Positions 25,195-36,761 of a stretch of DNA of 64,000 nt are shown here, in pieces. The stretch is from the NCBI RefSeq assembly GCF_032854445.1, contig NC_088295.1, positions 61,793,249 through 61,857,248 of the forward strand, in the 5' to 3' direction. This DNA is from Liolophura sinensis. Lineage: Eukaryota; Mollusca; Polyplacophora; Chitonida; Chitonidae. The notes under the pieces are model-generated. The model ran no database searches. It was not told the origin of the DNA and saw only the letters and a program-made list of their open reading frames with translations. Numbering within the stretch: position 1 is the first letter of the stretch; the number at the start of each line of letters is the position of its first letter. Both the position numbers and the translations under genes were made by a program.

Positions 25195-25385
25195 TTATTT
25201 ATTCATTTATTTGATTGGTGTTGAACGTCGTTTTTCCCCTTATACAATGGTGGTATAGGCCTGGAGTAAACCACCAACCTTCCTCAATGCCTGACACACC
25301 TCATAATTTAGGGCAAAGCGCCAGGAACTAGATTCGATCTCGCGACCTCATTTGTCAAAGGCCTGATAGTCGCATGGAACTTAGC
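25195..25385 (-). mobile_element. SINE sharing the SINE-A 3' tail but with a different tRNA-like head
   Basis: On the minus strand the 3' end is CACCAATCAAATAAATGAAT, as in SINE-A. Upstream are TTGTATAAGGGGAAAA and a SINE-A-like CGACGTTCAACACCAATC. The 5' part carries a B-box-like GAGATCGAATCTAG that differs from the SINE-A head. The plus strand therefore starts with the reversed (AAAT)n tail. No clean target-site duplication is found. I read it as a related family or a decayed member. Confidence 0.55.
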
Positions 25386-25799
25386 TTGGAAACTCCCAAT
25401 TACTGTCTGTCTGTGTAAAGGGTAATTGATTCTTGATCTGTGTTATTTTGCATGTATTATCTCATCCATATCCTTGCATTGTTTCTCCCATCATTCACTT
25501 GAATGGAGACGCCAATAACTTCAAACAACCAAACAACCAACAAACTGTAAGTAATCAGAACGTAACCTCTTACGTGTAAATGGGCAATCTGTTCAACGTG
25601 GCACACTTCAAGGCACCCGCGCACGTGCAGGATAGACCAATCTCCCGGAGGGGTAAGACCAACTCCGGGAGTGTCACCGACACAGTGTTGTGGTCTTTGT
25701 TTTTGTGTATCCACCGTGTTAAAGGTGTAGAGGGGGAAATCTGAATTAACCACGATATCTTGCCATGTTGAAGTGACAAGCCATAAACAACTTTAAGGC
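25386..25799. other. Non-coding stretch, nothing recognised
   Basis: Overlapping 69- and 98-codon minus-strand ORFs (25457-25779) have no recognisable features. No repeat is identified. Confidence 0.45.
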
Positions 25800-25872
25800 A
25801 AAGCTGTGTTCGAACACAAGCAATGTGTCTGGTCTTGCTCGCATACTCTACCGCTTAGCCAACCAGGATTGT
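25800..25872 (-). repeat. tRNA-like sequence (decayed tRNA or SINE head)
   Basis: The minus strand has TGGCTAAGCGGTAGAGTATG, a good D-arm/A-box analogue. About 35 bp downstream is GTGTTCGAACAC, a T-arm/B-box analogue. The T-arm does not close properly as a cloverleaf and no clean acceptor stem is seen. A tRNA pseudogene or SINE head is more likely than a working tRNA. Confidence 0.35.
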
Positions 25873-26499
25873 ATTAAACTTCAGTTAGGAATGCATGATC
25901 GCGGGCCTCACGACAAAGTATTGATTGAGCATATCTGCGTTTTTCTTTGAATACTTATCAGTTGCACTTAAACGCCTCTAATCAGGGTTACAACTTTGGA
26001 CAATTCTACTCCCTATAACTTTCTATATGAAGGACTACTACATAATTTGTCTTTCTGCAGGGTGATATAAAATTATTGTTTCTTTTTTATGTATTGTATA
26101 ACATTGTCTTTTCATGGTTTTGGGAATATTGACGGATTCTCGCCAGTGCATGGCCCCTAATTGCTGGCGTAGATAATGAAGGAATTTCGCAAGGTTCCAC
26201 TTTATAATCCAAAACGCTGTATACCAAAGGGCCTGGAAACTATATAGCTAAACTCTTCTGTAGATCTAGAATGATGCAACAACCATTATCATTTCCACCT
26301 TCCTCCCAAACAGTATTTATGGTGCTAATTCTACTGATATAGAATTAAGGGAAGAGCTTATACGAATGTTTTTCAGCAATCAGTTGTCCACCCTCTACAT
26401 CTACGTCTGAAGCGCACTAATTCTGTAGCACATATGAAATTCGTAAGTCAAAGTAAATTTCTAAGAAAAAAGATGCTAAGATCTTTTAAACGCCACGGC
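25873..26499. other. Non-coding stretch, nothing recognised
   Basis: AT-rich sequence without ORFs of 60 codons, repeats or RNA signatures. Confidence 0.55.
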
Positions 26500-27010
26500 G
26501 TCAAGCACGATTGGGTGCTAAGATTGCGAAGAGGGTAATTAGGGAACATTTTTAAAAGAGCCCCTGCGACCTTTAGCCGCTCACCGTATTCTTGTCAGTC
26601 GGTCGGCGATGGTTTTCCGTCGATTCAATAACTCATCTCTTAAAACGTGCACGGTTTAAATCAATTTCTTCATTTTCTTAAGAAGATTGATCTCTATCTT
26701 GTCAATTATTGTTTCTGGACCCTCCTTGAAGGATTCTAGCCCCGACTGACAGGCCGTGCACAGATGCTTCGACAACGCTTTTCGCCCATTGATTGATGGC
26801 GCAAGGGTCGTAACGGTCCTCATCCTACCCGAGGTAACACACGTGTCCGTTACAGTCGGAAAGCTTAAGACAAAAGCCGGCCTGCCGGTTTTATGGTTAA
26901 CGCTATCGGGCTAATGCTGTCGTATCTCGCAACAGCGGCGTGTTAGCTTGACGGCATCATCCATATAGACTGGGTTACGATTTCACCGATGGAACCCTTC
27001 CTCCCTATAT
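26500..27010. other. G+C-richer, low-repeat block (candidate conserved non-coding element)
   Basis: A sharply bounded 0.5-kb island with raised G+C and CpG. It includes palindromic patches such as GCCGGCCTGCCGGT (26877-26890) and stands within AT-rich flanks. No ORF of 60 codons exists here, which argues against an exon of normal size. Possible functions, such as an enhancer or other conserved element, are inferred from composition only. Confidence 0.22.
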
Positions 27011-27130
27011 CATGAGGGTATTCCACTAAATGAAGCATAATTAGTTAACCCAAATTCCACTGTATTTAACGACAACTTGATATGTATTGAAGTGTAATAA
27101 AGACAGCAACATGCCAGGACAAACTGCCCT

Positions 27131-27170
27131 TAATTTATTTATTTGATTGGTGTTTTACGCCATACTCAAT
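27131..27170 (-). mobile_element. SINE-A 3'-tail fragment
   Basis: The plus strand reads TTTATTTATTTGATTGGTGT followed by TTTTACGCCATACTCAA, the reverse of the SINE-A 3' end. Upstream body sequence is missing. Confidence 0.7.
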
Positions 27171-30100
27171 CAAATTTCCGTTAATTATAAATGATGCGTG
27201 TTACTTTCCTTATGACCAGACTATTACCGATTGTTTCGAAAACTTTGATTAGGAAAAAGCATGCAACTCTTTAAACATACCGTCAACGAAATAACGGGAA
27301 ACTATATTGCACAAATTAAATTACTTAATATCAGTATACACCAATCATTCTTGCGTGGGCGATAAGCTAAAATCAGCTAACCAAGCACATGATCTAATAT
27401 CTATATGTCAAACCACAATTTACAGAAGCCCATCTGGTATACTTATATATCTTATGGATATATTACACCAGAAATACTGACTAAGAACAATAATAGCCAT
27501 GTCTTGCAATGTCGTGGTAGTTTTAAGCTGACAACAGCCTAGTGTTATATATCATTTTCATATATCATAACATACATGCTCTCGCTGGCTTAGATTTACG
27601 TCCTGAACTTAATTTTTCCAGGTATTTGGAGAAACACTCTATGCATGTGACGATGTCCAGATCGTCATCATATATGATTAAAACTTGCTGTATAGAGCAT
27701 AGAGTATAGAGTTTATATACGTAGCCTTAAGAAACAGTACCTGGTACCTAGGTTAGACTCACTAATTTATTGAATTATTTAAACAATTGATTAATTAAAT
27801 ACAAATATTAATCGAGTTAGATTTAGTAAGAGTATAACTTTCTTCGCGTCAGAAATTATCGTGTGTTAAGGCTCAGATATGCTTTCAATATTGAGGACAC
27901 ATCCCTTTGGTACACTACATATTTGCTAAAACATACACGATAATATCATATCTGCTGTCAAATCTGGACTGACACCGGAAAACAAGAATACAACTTTTAG
28001 GATTTAAAGAAACGTAAAATTGACAAGCAGTCAACATGAACTAAAATTCTCTGTTTTGTGCACTTTATCATACCTGGGATTCTGGACGTATAAAAAAAGC
28101 CACACCAAAACTTTCATGAAAAATGGTTCACAGTAGCCTTAAGATGACAAGACGACAATTAAGCTCTCTCGCTTGTGTCAAATTATTTTTTTTCTTCAGA
28201 TCAAGCTGATTAGAATTTCAATTTCCCAGCCGATTAACCTTTAACAGGGCGAAAGCCTGCGGAGAACTTCCAGCGGGCCGAGACCCCGAATTATTTCCTT
28301 GTAATTTTTGACAAATATGAAATATAGCGGCACGTTTTCCATGCGCACTACGGTATCAAAAGTTCATTTTACAACGGCCACTAGCTCGTTAAGCCAGCTA
28401 ACGGGCCATCGCTGGGTCCGGGCCTGTCATTTCCACACGGAGGCATGGGTCACTCGTCTGACACATCTTCCACACCACGAGCTGATCTGTACCGGCAGAG
28501 AGATTCCGACGTAGTCAACATCCCGTCACAGACTTCTATCTTGTGCATCCCAATCAGCTCAGAAGGCCACGGGGGCTATGTGGAAGGGATGCCTGTGTCG
28601 TTATTTTCTGTCTTTCTTCAAGGAAAAAAGAGAGTCAGAACAAAATAGTTAATTTCGATCAATTACTGAGTCATTGTTACTAAAGAACACTTTTTTAAAT
28701 TTATTTTCGTCTTCATTGCAGCCCACAAGAAACGCAGCAAAGATGTCACATAGAGATAAAATATTTAACGTTAATAGAATTGAGAGACGGTAAGGAGAAA
28801 ATAGAAGAAAGGATAGATTGGGTTTTAATGTTTGTCATCGTATTTAAACACAAAACTATTTTGTAAATATATGTCTGTGTGTGAGTTGCACGTACCTGAC
28901 TGATTTTAAACAGATATTGTTTGTTTTTGATAGCCAATTGATTTTGGATCTGTGAAGGGTAGAGAGCATGCTGTTTGCCCAGGAAAGCAGCATGCCCTCC
29001 AGTCAAAGTCGACGACCTTACCAGAGTTGTCGCCCCTAACTTAAGTGAGCTCCAGTGCTGTATATCGATGCGCACCTGTTGAGAAGGATTATTTACACTT
29101 TAAGGGTCTGAGTATACTGAATTATGAGACACAATGTTTAAACAAAGCAGAGTTTAGATGCACTAAAAGCAAACCAAAGCGTGTATAAATATACGGCCTC
29201 GGAGGCACACATCTGCAACATTTTATATCACCACACTTACAAAAACTACGAATGTAAAGGTATAAAAGTTTTGTTTTTTTTGTTTTGTTTTTTTTTGTTG
29301 GCCTATTTACACTTTTTTACAAGAACTGCCAAAATTTAACAAGGATTTAACAAGAAAACGTATCAACATCGACAAGCTGAAGGTCGCGAAGATCTTGTTT
29401 TACTGGAAATTTTGATATGACATGCCTTGTGCGTGCCACCCAGTTTTGCTTTTTTGACTTCTCTTCAGTTTCAGTTGCGACACTTCAGATAACGGCGAGT
29501 ACCTTTTCTAGCTCCGGTACGTCCTGCAAATAATTCTATGTAGTAGGTTGGCTATGACTAATGTAAAGAAAAAAACCACACCTACACATATATGTTTGTG
29601 TCAAAATAACATTCACTTGTTTGTCGCTATTTTTTCTCCTTTCTTTTGTAAAACACAATTTAAGGGAAAAAGACAAAAACAAACAGAAGAGAAAAAAATA
29701 TTGAATTTCTGTACGTATGTATGTATGTATATATATAGAGATAGAGACAGAAGGAGAGAGAAAACTTAAATAAAACCGGTCTGCATGGTCAAAGTTACGT
29801 TTGCGCCCTATTCGCCTTTTCATTACGGTCTGTGTATTGTGTTTGTTCTAAACAAGAATGCTGAGCGCACCTGATAAAAGATCGCAAAGCATGGCCATGA
29901 GGTACGAGATAGCCATCAACGGCGCGGGTCCAAACCTCACCAACCCCTGGCTCTATAACGGGACACCTGTATACAACACTCTCTAGGCACAGTACCGCAC
30001 TATGACACAATGATTGCGTATGAACTAACACTATCTTCACACAAGCGTTTTTGTTACGATCATCCGTCGCCAATTGTGCACCTTATCCCCAGCATCTAGT

Positions 30101-31820
30101 AATTCAATTAGCTAATTTCAGTTCTATAAAAGCATTAATTAGTTCTTATTGCGTTGCCCGTTCACAATTGTCAGAAGATACTATGTAGTCATTGTATATA
30201 TATATATACAAAAAGGGGTTGCGTTTTTTTGTTCACAAAAAATCACAAAATCCGCATGTCAGTATCTTTTTTCACTGTGACACGCATTGTCAGCATGCCA
30301 GATTCGGTTAAACCCTTTGTATATTTCGCTACTGACATATTATAGTTGCCTCAAAAGTTTAGCTGTACTGACGAATTGAAAACTTTCAGCAGAAAATATA
30401 TAAATGGTTAAACCACAGCGAAAATGAGGTTGTACAACTGCAGCACTTGCACATCGGGCAGAATAAGACTGGACTCGTTCAGAATTTTGCATCTTCATTT
30501 TATCGACTGTTTTAATTCTTCAGTCAGGCACGAATAATCGATGCTAAAATAAGATGTAGACTGTATTCTCTTGTGTTAATCTCACTTTTCAAGCATGAGA
30601 AACACAAAATCACACATACACCCTTTTACCTGTGTTGGCGTAGGACATTGGTGAAATGTCGTTCTAAATGTACAGTTGTTTGTTTGGGCTTAAATATTCT
30701 ATTAAACCTGAGCTTTATTCCCTCCTTTTAATATAAGAATTTAGGCAAAAAAGACTAATCGCATTAAATCAAAATCTTTTTAAAACAATATTTTCTGTTC
30801 TAAAGGATTTGCAGATATATGATACACCATACAAGGTACAGTACAATGACTCGCTCACATAGCTTTGAGCAAAATTTGGCCTTACCTACACTATCACATA
30901 CATTTAACACACCAGTGCCTTTAACACCACGCGACGCTATATTCGTGTAGAAACTATACAGTAGTATGAAGACTTCTTTGGACTCCAGTTGAGTGGGACA
31001 GTAGAGGTCTTCGAAAAAATAAAGCCATCATTAAAATGTCAATATTTATTTATTTAATCATGTCCACACCACAATATTTTTACTTATATGGTCCGTATGT
31101 AGACCTTCTCTGAATAAGGTAATGTCTGTATATCAAATAGTGTCAAATACAATGTCAAGTAAGCAAGGGGATGGGAAAACACACACATTTTAAACATATT
31201 GTCCCACTCTCCTTTTAACAACTTTGTTTGGTTCACCAAGTTCGTTGGTGTTCGGTAAATAACTGAGTATTTTGTCTTTTTTGCATGAGGAATCATTTAA
31301 GAGTCCAAATATATCAAGACATATGTTTTTCACTTACTGCACTGTTGTATCTTCTGAATACTTCGTATGAATCTGATTGAGTGTGAGTAAATATATAGGA
31401 TAGTCTGGAGACTGAATTCTTTTGTCGCTAAAGGTAAAACAATATACTACTGTATCGTGTGACTTTATTGTCAAAAATGTAACATTTTGCTGGCATTAAA
31501 TTACTGAATACATGTCCCGCCTTACACAGGTCTGTATAAATCCCGCCCTACCCTTCATGCCCTCACTAACGTCAGAGTCGCTCATGCAGGTTTCCAATTT
31601 CCCTACTTTTCATCTACTTTAAATAACTTTATGTGAGACTTTTTCAGACGCCAATTTTATAGTGAATGTAAGTTAAAATAGTTGTGACAGGTCATACGGT
31701 ACAAGAGAATTTTTTTAACCTTAAGCGATATTTTTGAGTTACAACACAAAACACGATACCCTACAACAGAGTTAATAGTTTGCAGTTGCATCTTATTTTG
31801 TTATGTTTAGTAAATATGTT
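27171..31820. other. Long non-coding stretch, nothing recognised
   Basis: AT-rich DNA with ORFs up to 109 codons (28746-29075, minus) and no recognisable protein. It holds a perfect 7-bp-stem hairpin (TGACGAT/ATCGTCA, 27648-27667), a T-rich run near 29270-29300 and a short simple-sequence tract (listed separately). A slightly G+C-richer patch lies near 28250-28600. Confidence 0.5.
29711..29762. repeat. Simple-sequence tract (GTAT)n-(TA)n-(GA)n-like
   Basis: GTATGTATGTATGTATATAT passes into TA and then into purine-rich GAGATAGAGACAGAAGGAGA. It is a compound low-complexity tract. Confidence 0.8.
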
Positions 31821-31869
31821 TAGTACGGCGTAAAACGCCAACCAAATAAATAAACAAATAAATAAATAT
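31821..31869 (+). mobile_element. SINE-A 3'-tail fragment
   Basis: TAGTACGGCGTAAAACGCCA is followed by ACCAAATAAATAAACAAATA, the 3' end of SINE-A with its AAAT-type tail. The body is missing. Confidence 0.75.
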
Positions 31870-32676
31870 ATCACTGCACTCAGAAGTATGGATGTCCTGC
31901 CTACGATCGTTACGTAACAGCTGATCACGTGACGATCAAATGTTTATGTGACACAAAACGAAAGGTACCAAATCTAAATTCCAGATTCTATGTTCCGCGA
32001 ATTGGTCTCATCTTTCTACCAATGTCCACCTATTTAGATTCCAGTGAACTGTTTAGTTTCTCAATTGATTATGGAGATGCCTTTTCACTCACCCTAATTG
32101 GTGGTATACGTGCTATATATGGCCAATCGTATATATGTACGTGTGTACAGTGCGTGTATTTCCGTACACAGATGGATAAACATGGCAATTCAGCATTATA
32201 TGAATAATATATCTTTACAGCTTATTTTCTCTCATTTAACTTTAGCTCAAGTTCCTAATAATCTATTAATTCACATTTTCAACCCCAGAAATAGTTGTGA
32301 TGAAATGTAAATAATCATGTATTAACAGATAACGAGAAACATTACGAAGTTGCAGATTTATGCATATTGAAGTTGCAAAACAATTATCAGTCGTGCTTTG
32401 AAAAGTAAAAATTCGTTAATAAAGTTATGAGTATATTAATTAGAGATTATTAATTGGAGATGTCCATGAGATAATTGTCGATATTGTTATTTATCTATTT
32501 AATTAACAGGTTTCGGATAGTTTCACGCCCATTAGATTAGTATATGCGAGGTGGAATATAAAGTACGCTCAGGGCCTTTCGCAACTAAATTGTGTTATTA
32601 AGAAGCAAAGGTCCGACCAAAACGCATTCGCGTTAATAAACTAATATTGAACACTATATAAATATGTTATACATCC
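31870..32676. other. Non-coding stretch, nothing recognised
   Basis: ORFs reach 92 codons (31929-32207, plus) without recognisable content. TCACGTGAC (an E-box with flanks) lies at 31925-31933. Otherwise the sequence is AT-rich and unique-looking. Confidence 0.5.
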
Positions 32677-32689
32677 CCATTTCTTATTT

Positions 32690-33045
32690 ATTTGACTGTA
32701 CCCACTAGCACAGTTGTTAGAGCGTCCGCTTCGGGAGTGGTAGATCCAAGGCCAATCCTGGGTCGAGTCACACCTAAGGCCTTTAAAGAGGAAGTTGTAA
32801 CTTCCTCGCTTGGCGTTCAGCATGAAGGGGATAGTGCAACGACTCGTTGACCCTATCAGTATAGTGGCTCGGGCGGGGCTGCTTACTTGCCTTCGGTAAG
32901 GCGTCTTAGTGAAGCAGCACTAGATAAAAGAGCGGTGGAAATCCGTCCTGCAACAATGAGGCACATTACATGCACACTAAGGATTCCTTCGTCGTCATAT
33001 GAATGAAAGATTGTTAAGTGCGACGTTAAACCCCAAGCACTCACT
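32690..33045 (+). mobile_element. SINE-B, full-length copy, with 13-bp target-site duplication
   Basis: The most complete copy of the family. The tRNA-like head (AGCACAGTTGTTAGAGCGTC, then the B-box-like GGGTCGAGTC) is followed by the core (GAGGAAGTTGTAACTTCCTC, GATAAAAGAGCGGTGGAAAT) and the 3' end GCGACGTTAAACCCCAAGC with CACTCACT. The direct repeat CCATTTCTTATTT at 32677-32689 and 33046-33058 brackets it. After insertion its 3' end was caught in a local tandem duplication (33001-33351). Its length of 356 bp is normal for a composite tRNA-derived SINE. Confidence 0.93.
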
Positions 33046-33351
33046 CCATTTCTTATTTTCGTTTTAATAACGCTAAATACATAATCGCCAGTATATAGAA
33101 TCATATTTCGTGTGTTACTTATGAATGAAAGATTGTTAAGTGCGACGTTAAACCCCAAGCACTCACTCCATTTCTTATTTTCGTTTTAATAACGCTAAAT
33201 ACATAATCGCCAGTACATAGAATCATATTTCGTGTGTTACTTATGAATGAAAGATTGTTAAGTGCGACGTTAAACTCCAAGCACTCACTCCATTTCTTAT
33301 TTCCGTTTTAATAACGCTAAATACATAATCGCCAGTACATAGAATCATATT
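33001..33351. repeat. 122-bp tandem triplication of SINE 3' end plus flank
   Basis: Units begin with GAATGAAAGATTGTTAAGTG at 33001, 33123 and 33245. The third is incomplete and ends near 33351. Each unit holds the last 45 bp of SINE-B, the right-hand target-site duplication and about 64 bp of non-SINE flank. Copies differ at only a few bases (for example CAGTATATAG versus CAGTACATAG), so the expansion is young and later than the SINE insertion. Confidence 0.95.
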
Positions 33352-33967
33352 ATCTCTTAATTACGATGTCATACGCATGTATATCTTCATCAGCCATCTT
33401 GGGCTGGTTTCGTTTCCCCATTTTTACCCTTCTTTAATTGCCACAAGATCTTGCTTATGGCAACGGCTACAAATTGCCGTTCTTCGCCTTTTTGTCTGTT
33501 TATTACAACATCTGTGAGCTCAAACTCAGGTTGATTAATTACCCGCCACTCAGGGAACATACATTTGACACTACTGGCGAAACCTGTCACACTTGAGAAA
33601 ACTGTGTGAATAAGATTGACAAATTGTGATCCTCCAGCTAAAACTGCTCTCTGGCTTTTTTTTTTTTTTTTTTTTTTTCAATTTGAGCTTTAAAATCTAA
33701 CATCCTCTGGTATCATCGTATCTCATCCCCAGCAGACCGGATGGTGGCAGAAGTGGCGGGACCTTACACAGATAAGGCTAATCGCGTACATATAGGTTAT
33801 ATATACATGTCTATGTGGCTGGGAAAACTCACGTCTGACTCACAAGGTTCATCTTCGTTACTTTGTGTCTCATTTATTGATAAGTATATATGTTATTGTA
33901 AGTTATCATAAGTCATTGCAAAAACTGAACATAAATTTTAGCACCACGCACATTAGTATAGTAGGCC
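33352..33967. other. Non-coding stretch with a T23 run
   Basis: It contains an uninterrupted T tract at 33656-33678. A 66-codon minus-strand ORF (33390-33590) is unrecognised. No further repeat is seen. Confidence 0.55.
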
Positions 33968-34062
33968 TATTTATTTGTTTCATTAGCGTTTTACGCAGTC
34001 CTGCAGAACATTTCTGTTAATTGACGGCGATCTGCATTATGGTCGGAGGAAACCGGACCGAA
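33968..34062 (-). mobile_element. Decayed SINE-A 3' half
   Basis: The reversed tail TATTTATTTGTTTCATTAGC, then GTTTTACGCAG, and further on ATTATGGTCGGAGGAAACCG match the reversed SINE-A body (…CCGGTTTCCTCC…). It is diverged and truncated. Confidence 0.6.
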
Positions 34063-34734
34063 CAACGGGGACGCCACGACGTGTTCACAAACAAATATAC
34101 CGTATATACGCCATATACACTTTTCACCTGTATTCTATACACTGTACTGGATATATCTATTTCGTTACTTATTCCCGACGTCTGCCAAATTCAAACCCTT
34201 CGACTGAACTGCTGATGGAATCTGATAATTATGTTATTTACGATATCTTGCTGCTTATTTTACTTAAGCAATGCTTTTTTCCACACATGCGCAGGTAAAA
34301 TGCTCATCAAGATATAGTCCATTTCTGATTAATACGTATATTGATCAAAAATAATATACAGCATACCGGTTATAAACTGAAAAGCTAGATGAAGAAGTAA
34401 ACGGTGGCTTTATCGTTGCGCTGCACTAGAACGCAAGTGTACCACTCCAATTCAGAACACTGCTGACTAAAACTTCAGAGCTATTGCTACGAGCGATGAC
34501 TGATGTAGTGGTAGATATAACATAATCTTGTTAAAACGAGACAGGAAATGTGAACAATTCATATCCTCTGATTTAACAGTGATATACTTAGCCGGGTGTT
34601 ATATATTCTTGTTACGTGTATGGAGAATGTCTCTCTTATAAACTAAAAATAAACATAAAATTTATAAATAGCGATGTAAATGCTTTAGAGTCACAAGAAG
34701 TCGTCTAGGTATAAACTTCAACAGCGGGTAGGCT
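34063..34734. other. Non-coding stretch, nothing recognised
   Basis: AT-rich sequence. No ORF extends beyond 64 codons and no repeat family is recognised. Confidence 0.5.
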
Positions 34735-34980
34735 CACTTGGGGTTAATGACTGTCCAATGCACGGTTTACTTGCTCCAGACAGGAACAGGACCAGAATTC
34801 TCCAGGGAGTTTCGAAGTGTGTTGTGTCCTACAGAAGACTTAATTTTTTCTCTCTCTCTCCCTCTGGTAATTTTAGTTACAGAATAACCTGAAATATACA
34901 GATTTCGTTGAAGACCATATGGTTTTGGTGTAAATCAGTCCAACTGAGGGATAGGTACACGCCAATACCCAAACACCAAC
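34735..34980 (+). repeat. Unnamed dispersed repeat, copy 1
   Basis: This segment aligns over its whole length with the reverse complement of 46942-47170. Shared landmarks in order are GGGTTAA, CACGGTTT-CTTGCTCCAGA, TGTGTCC, CAGAATAACC-GAAATA-ACAGA, GTGTAAATCA (GATGTAAATCA in the other copy) and GGTACACGCCAATA with CCAAACACCAAC at the end. Identity is roughly 70-75% by eye. Homology stops sharply after AAACACCAAC, which suggests a real element boundary. No ORF and no match to a family I know. Confidence 0.7.
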
Positions 34981-35003
34981 CAACCAAGACGTTCTGGTTG
35001 GTT
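34978..35003. repeat. Perfect 9-bp-stem hairpin at the end of the unnamed repeat
   Basis: AACCAACCA (34978-34986) pairs with TGGTTGGTT (34995-35003) around an 8-nt loop. It sits exactly at the downstream edge of the dispersed repeat and is absent from the other copy. Confidence 0.6.
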
Positions 35004-36261
35004 AAGACTCTCACTTTCTTTTAAAAGCAAAACGGCTGGCCAATTAATCAGTACGCGGCGCGACTTTATCCAGTGTTTGTGTATGAAAGGTTGTTTATCA
35101 TAGCCTTTGTAAATGCAAGCAAAATATATTCCTTTGCCTGCAACGATTAATCTTATCTCTTGGTCTTTTATTTATACTTTAACGAGGCGAAAAACAAAGG
35201 AAGTTTTACATGAACATGTCTTCTTGCATATATGGCACAGTTAAGTGACTCTATATACACAGCTGCAAACGCGATATCAGTTTTAAAATGCTTTGCATGC
35301 TGGTCTGGGTTAATAAAACTGATAATGACACCTCGGCACATGCACCTCACGTCATATATGTTTCAAAACACGAAACATGCCAATGCATGGGGGTGTTAGC
35401 ATATAAGTTTTTACCGCACCTGCCTGGGTTTTTATACACATATAAGAGAGAACAGAATGAATTTTTAACTAAAACCTTGTTGCATTTTAATTTTAGTTGA
35501 ATTTACCACTCATGTATCAGAAATCACCTTTCAATGGACAAGAGTGGACAAAGTAAAACTTACAGTCACGTGACGTATTAGTCATGCATAAAATCTCTGG
35601 ATTTTACGTTCACAGAGACTTGTGATTGCCTAAGCGGGTATATATATGACATGATTACAAATTAGTGCTCTAATGTCTAATTACGGGTTATCGTGTACCT
35701 AGACCTATGACCCAGTTCTCTGATAATTCTTTGTTATGTAAGTTTCTGTTTTGACACGGTCGCACAAAGCTCATCACTCGCTGTAATGATCTGTCTTTTC
35801 AAATACTGCGTGACGAAAAAGTTATTTTCTTCACAAGGACGTTTTTGTTCGAGTCAGAGATACTTGTGCAGCCTTAAATTCCCCTAATAACGTATAAGGA
35901 ACATTTCTTTGTGGGCGTGTTCTGTAATTGTTTGGTAACCATCGAGCCACAAACGAACCACATTGTTCTATTATCAAATTGGGTTGTTTCTTAAATTTTG
36001 TTTTGACAGGTTATGTGTTGGTATTAGCAATTAAATCCTCAATGTATATATTTGTATACATTGTTTTCAATATAAGCTGTCGCACCTTATATATAATTTG
36101 CTTAACTTAGCGTACATGTATTTTACAGTTTGTTTTGTAAGAATAGGTTATTGCTTAAGTGAATCACACGCCAGATCAGACCAAACCTGGCTGCTTGGTT
36201 GACGAACAGAGCGATTTATCACTTTTAAATTGGATTAAGGTGAGTGGAAACTTATTGCTAA
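35004..36261. other. Non-coding stretch with an E-box/CRE composite
   Basis: No ORF of more than 70 codons. GTCACGTGAC overlaps TGACGTAT at 35565-35578, an E-box followed by a CRE-like half. The rest is AT-rich and unrecognised. TTATTGCTTAAG near 36147 resembles miR-137 but fails as a precursor. Confidence 0.45.
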
Positions 36262-36505
36262 TTTATTATTTATTTATTTGATTCGAGTTTTACGCCGTAC
36301 TTGAGAAAATTACACTTATACCACAGCTACCAGCACTATGGTGGGAGGAGGAAACCGGGCAAAGCCCGAGAGAAACCCACGACCATCCGCAGGTAGCTGG
36401 AAGATCTTAACACGTACGAGCGGACAGGAAGCTAGCATGAGTTGGACTTGAACTCACAGCGACCACATTGGTGAGAGGCCGCCGGGGTCATTGCGCTTCG
36501 CTGGT
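36262..36505 (-). mobile_element. SINE-A copy, interrupted at its tRNA-like head
   Basis: The minus strand carries the SINE-A body (GTGAGTTCAAGTCCAACTCA, CATCCGCAGG region reversed, GGTTTCCTCCTCCCACCATA) and tail (GTACGGCGTAAAACTCGAAT). The 5' head stops at the GCGAAGCGCAATGACCC segment, next to the inverted-repeat element at 36511. A short head-like remnant on the far side of that element (36762-36782) suggests the copy was split. Confidence 0.85.
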
Positions 36506-36510
36506 ATCAG

Positions 36511-36736
36511 TCTGTTAAATTTAACAAAAAGTCTGTTGTCTGTGATGCTAGAATGTATTCTGATATAATAACACAATTTTGTGTCATATTCAACATAATA
36601 TCCTAACAGATCGTTGTGCTGAATTCATAGAATATGTGTTGTATTTAACAGAGCAACCTGCTGACAGCAACCTGCTGACATAATAGGATGCATTCTACCA
36701 TCCTCAGATAGCAGACTTTCTGTTAAATTTAACAGA
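36511..36736. mobile_element. Candidate MITE with about 50-bp imperfect terminal inverted repeats
   Basis: The left end TCTGTTAAATTTAACAAAAA and the reversed right end TCTGTTAAATTTAACAGAAA are nearly identical, and similarity continues inward past AGTCTG to TAGAATG (about 50 bp). The right terminus is itself a palindrome, TCTGTTAAATTTAACAGA. An internal 14-bp tandem duplication (AGCAACCTGCTGAC) lies at 36652-36679. At 226 bp with no coding capacity, this fits a non-autonomous DNA element. No clear target-site duplication is seen, so its superfamily is unknown. Confidence 0.65.
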
Positions 36737-36761
36737 TTATTATTATTATTTTGAGAGTGTA

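Noticed and set aside
29535-29560. GTAGTAGGTTGG resembles let-7
   Set aside because: The seed region (GAGGTAG) is missing and there is no hairpin partner.
29795-30073. 92-codon minus-strand ORF in a slightly G+C-richer patch
   Set aside because: No recognisable motif, no splice context and a length expected by chance.
36147-36172. TTATTGCTTAAG resembles the start of miR-137
   Set aside because: The match fails after about 12 bases and upstream sequence does not fold into a normal precursor arm. A true orthologue should be almost identical.
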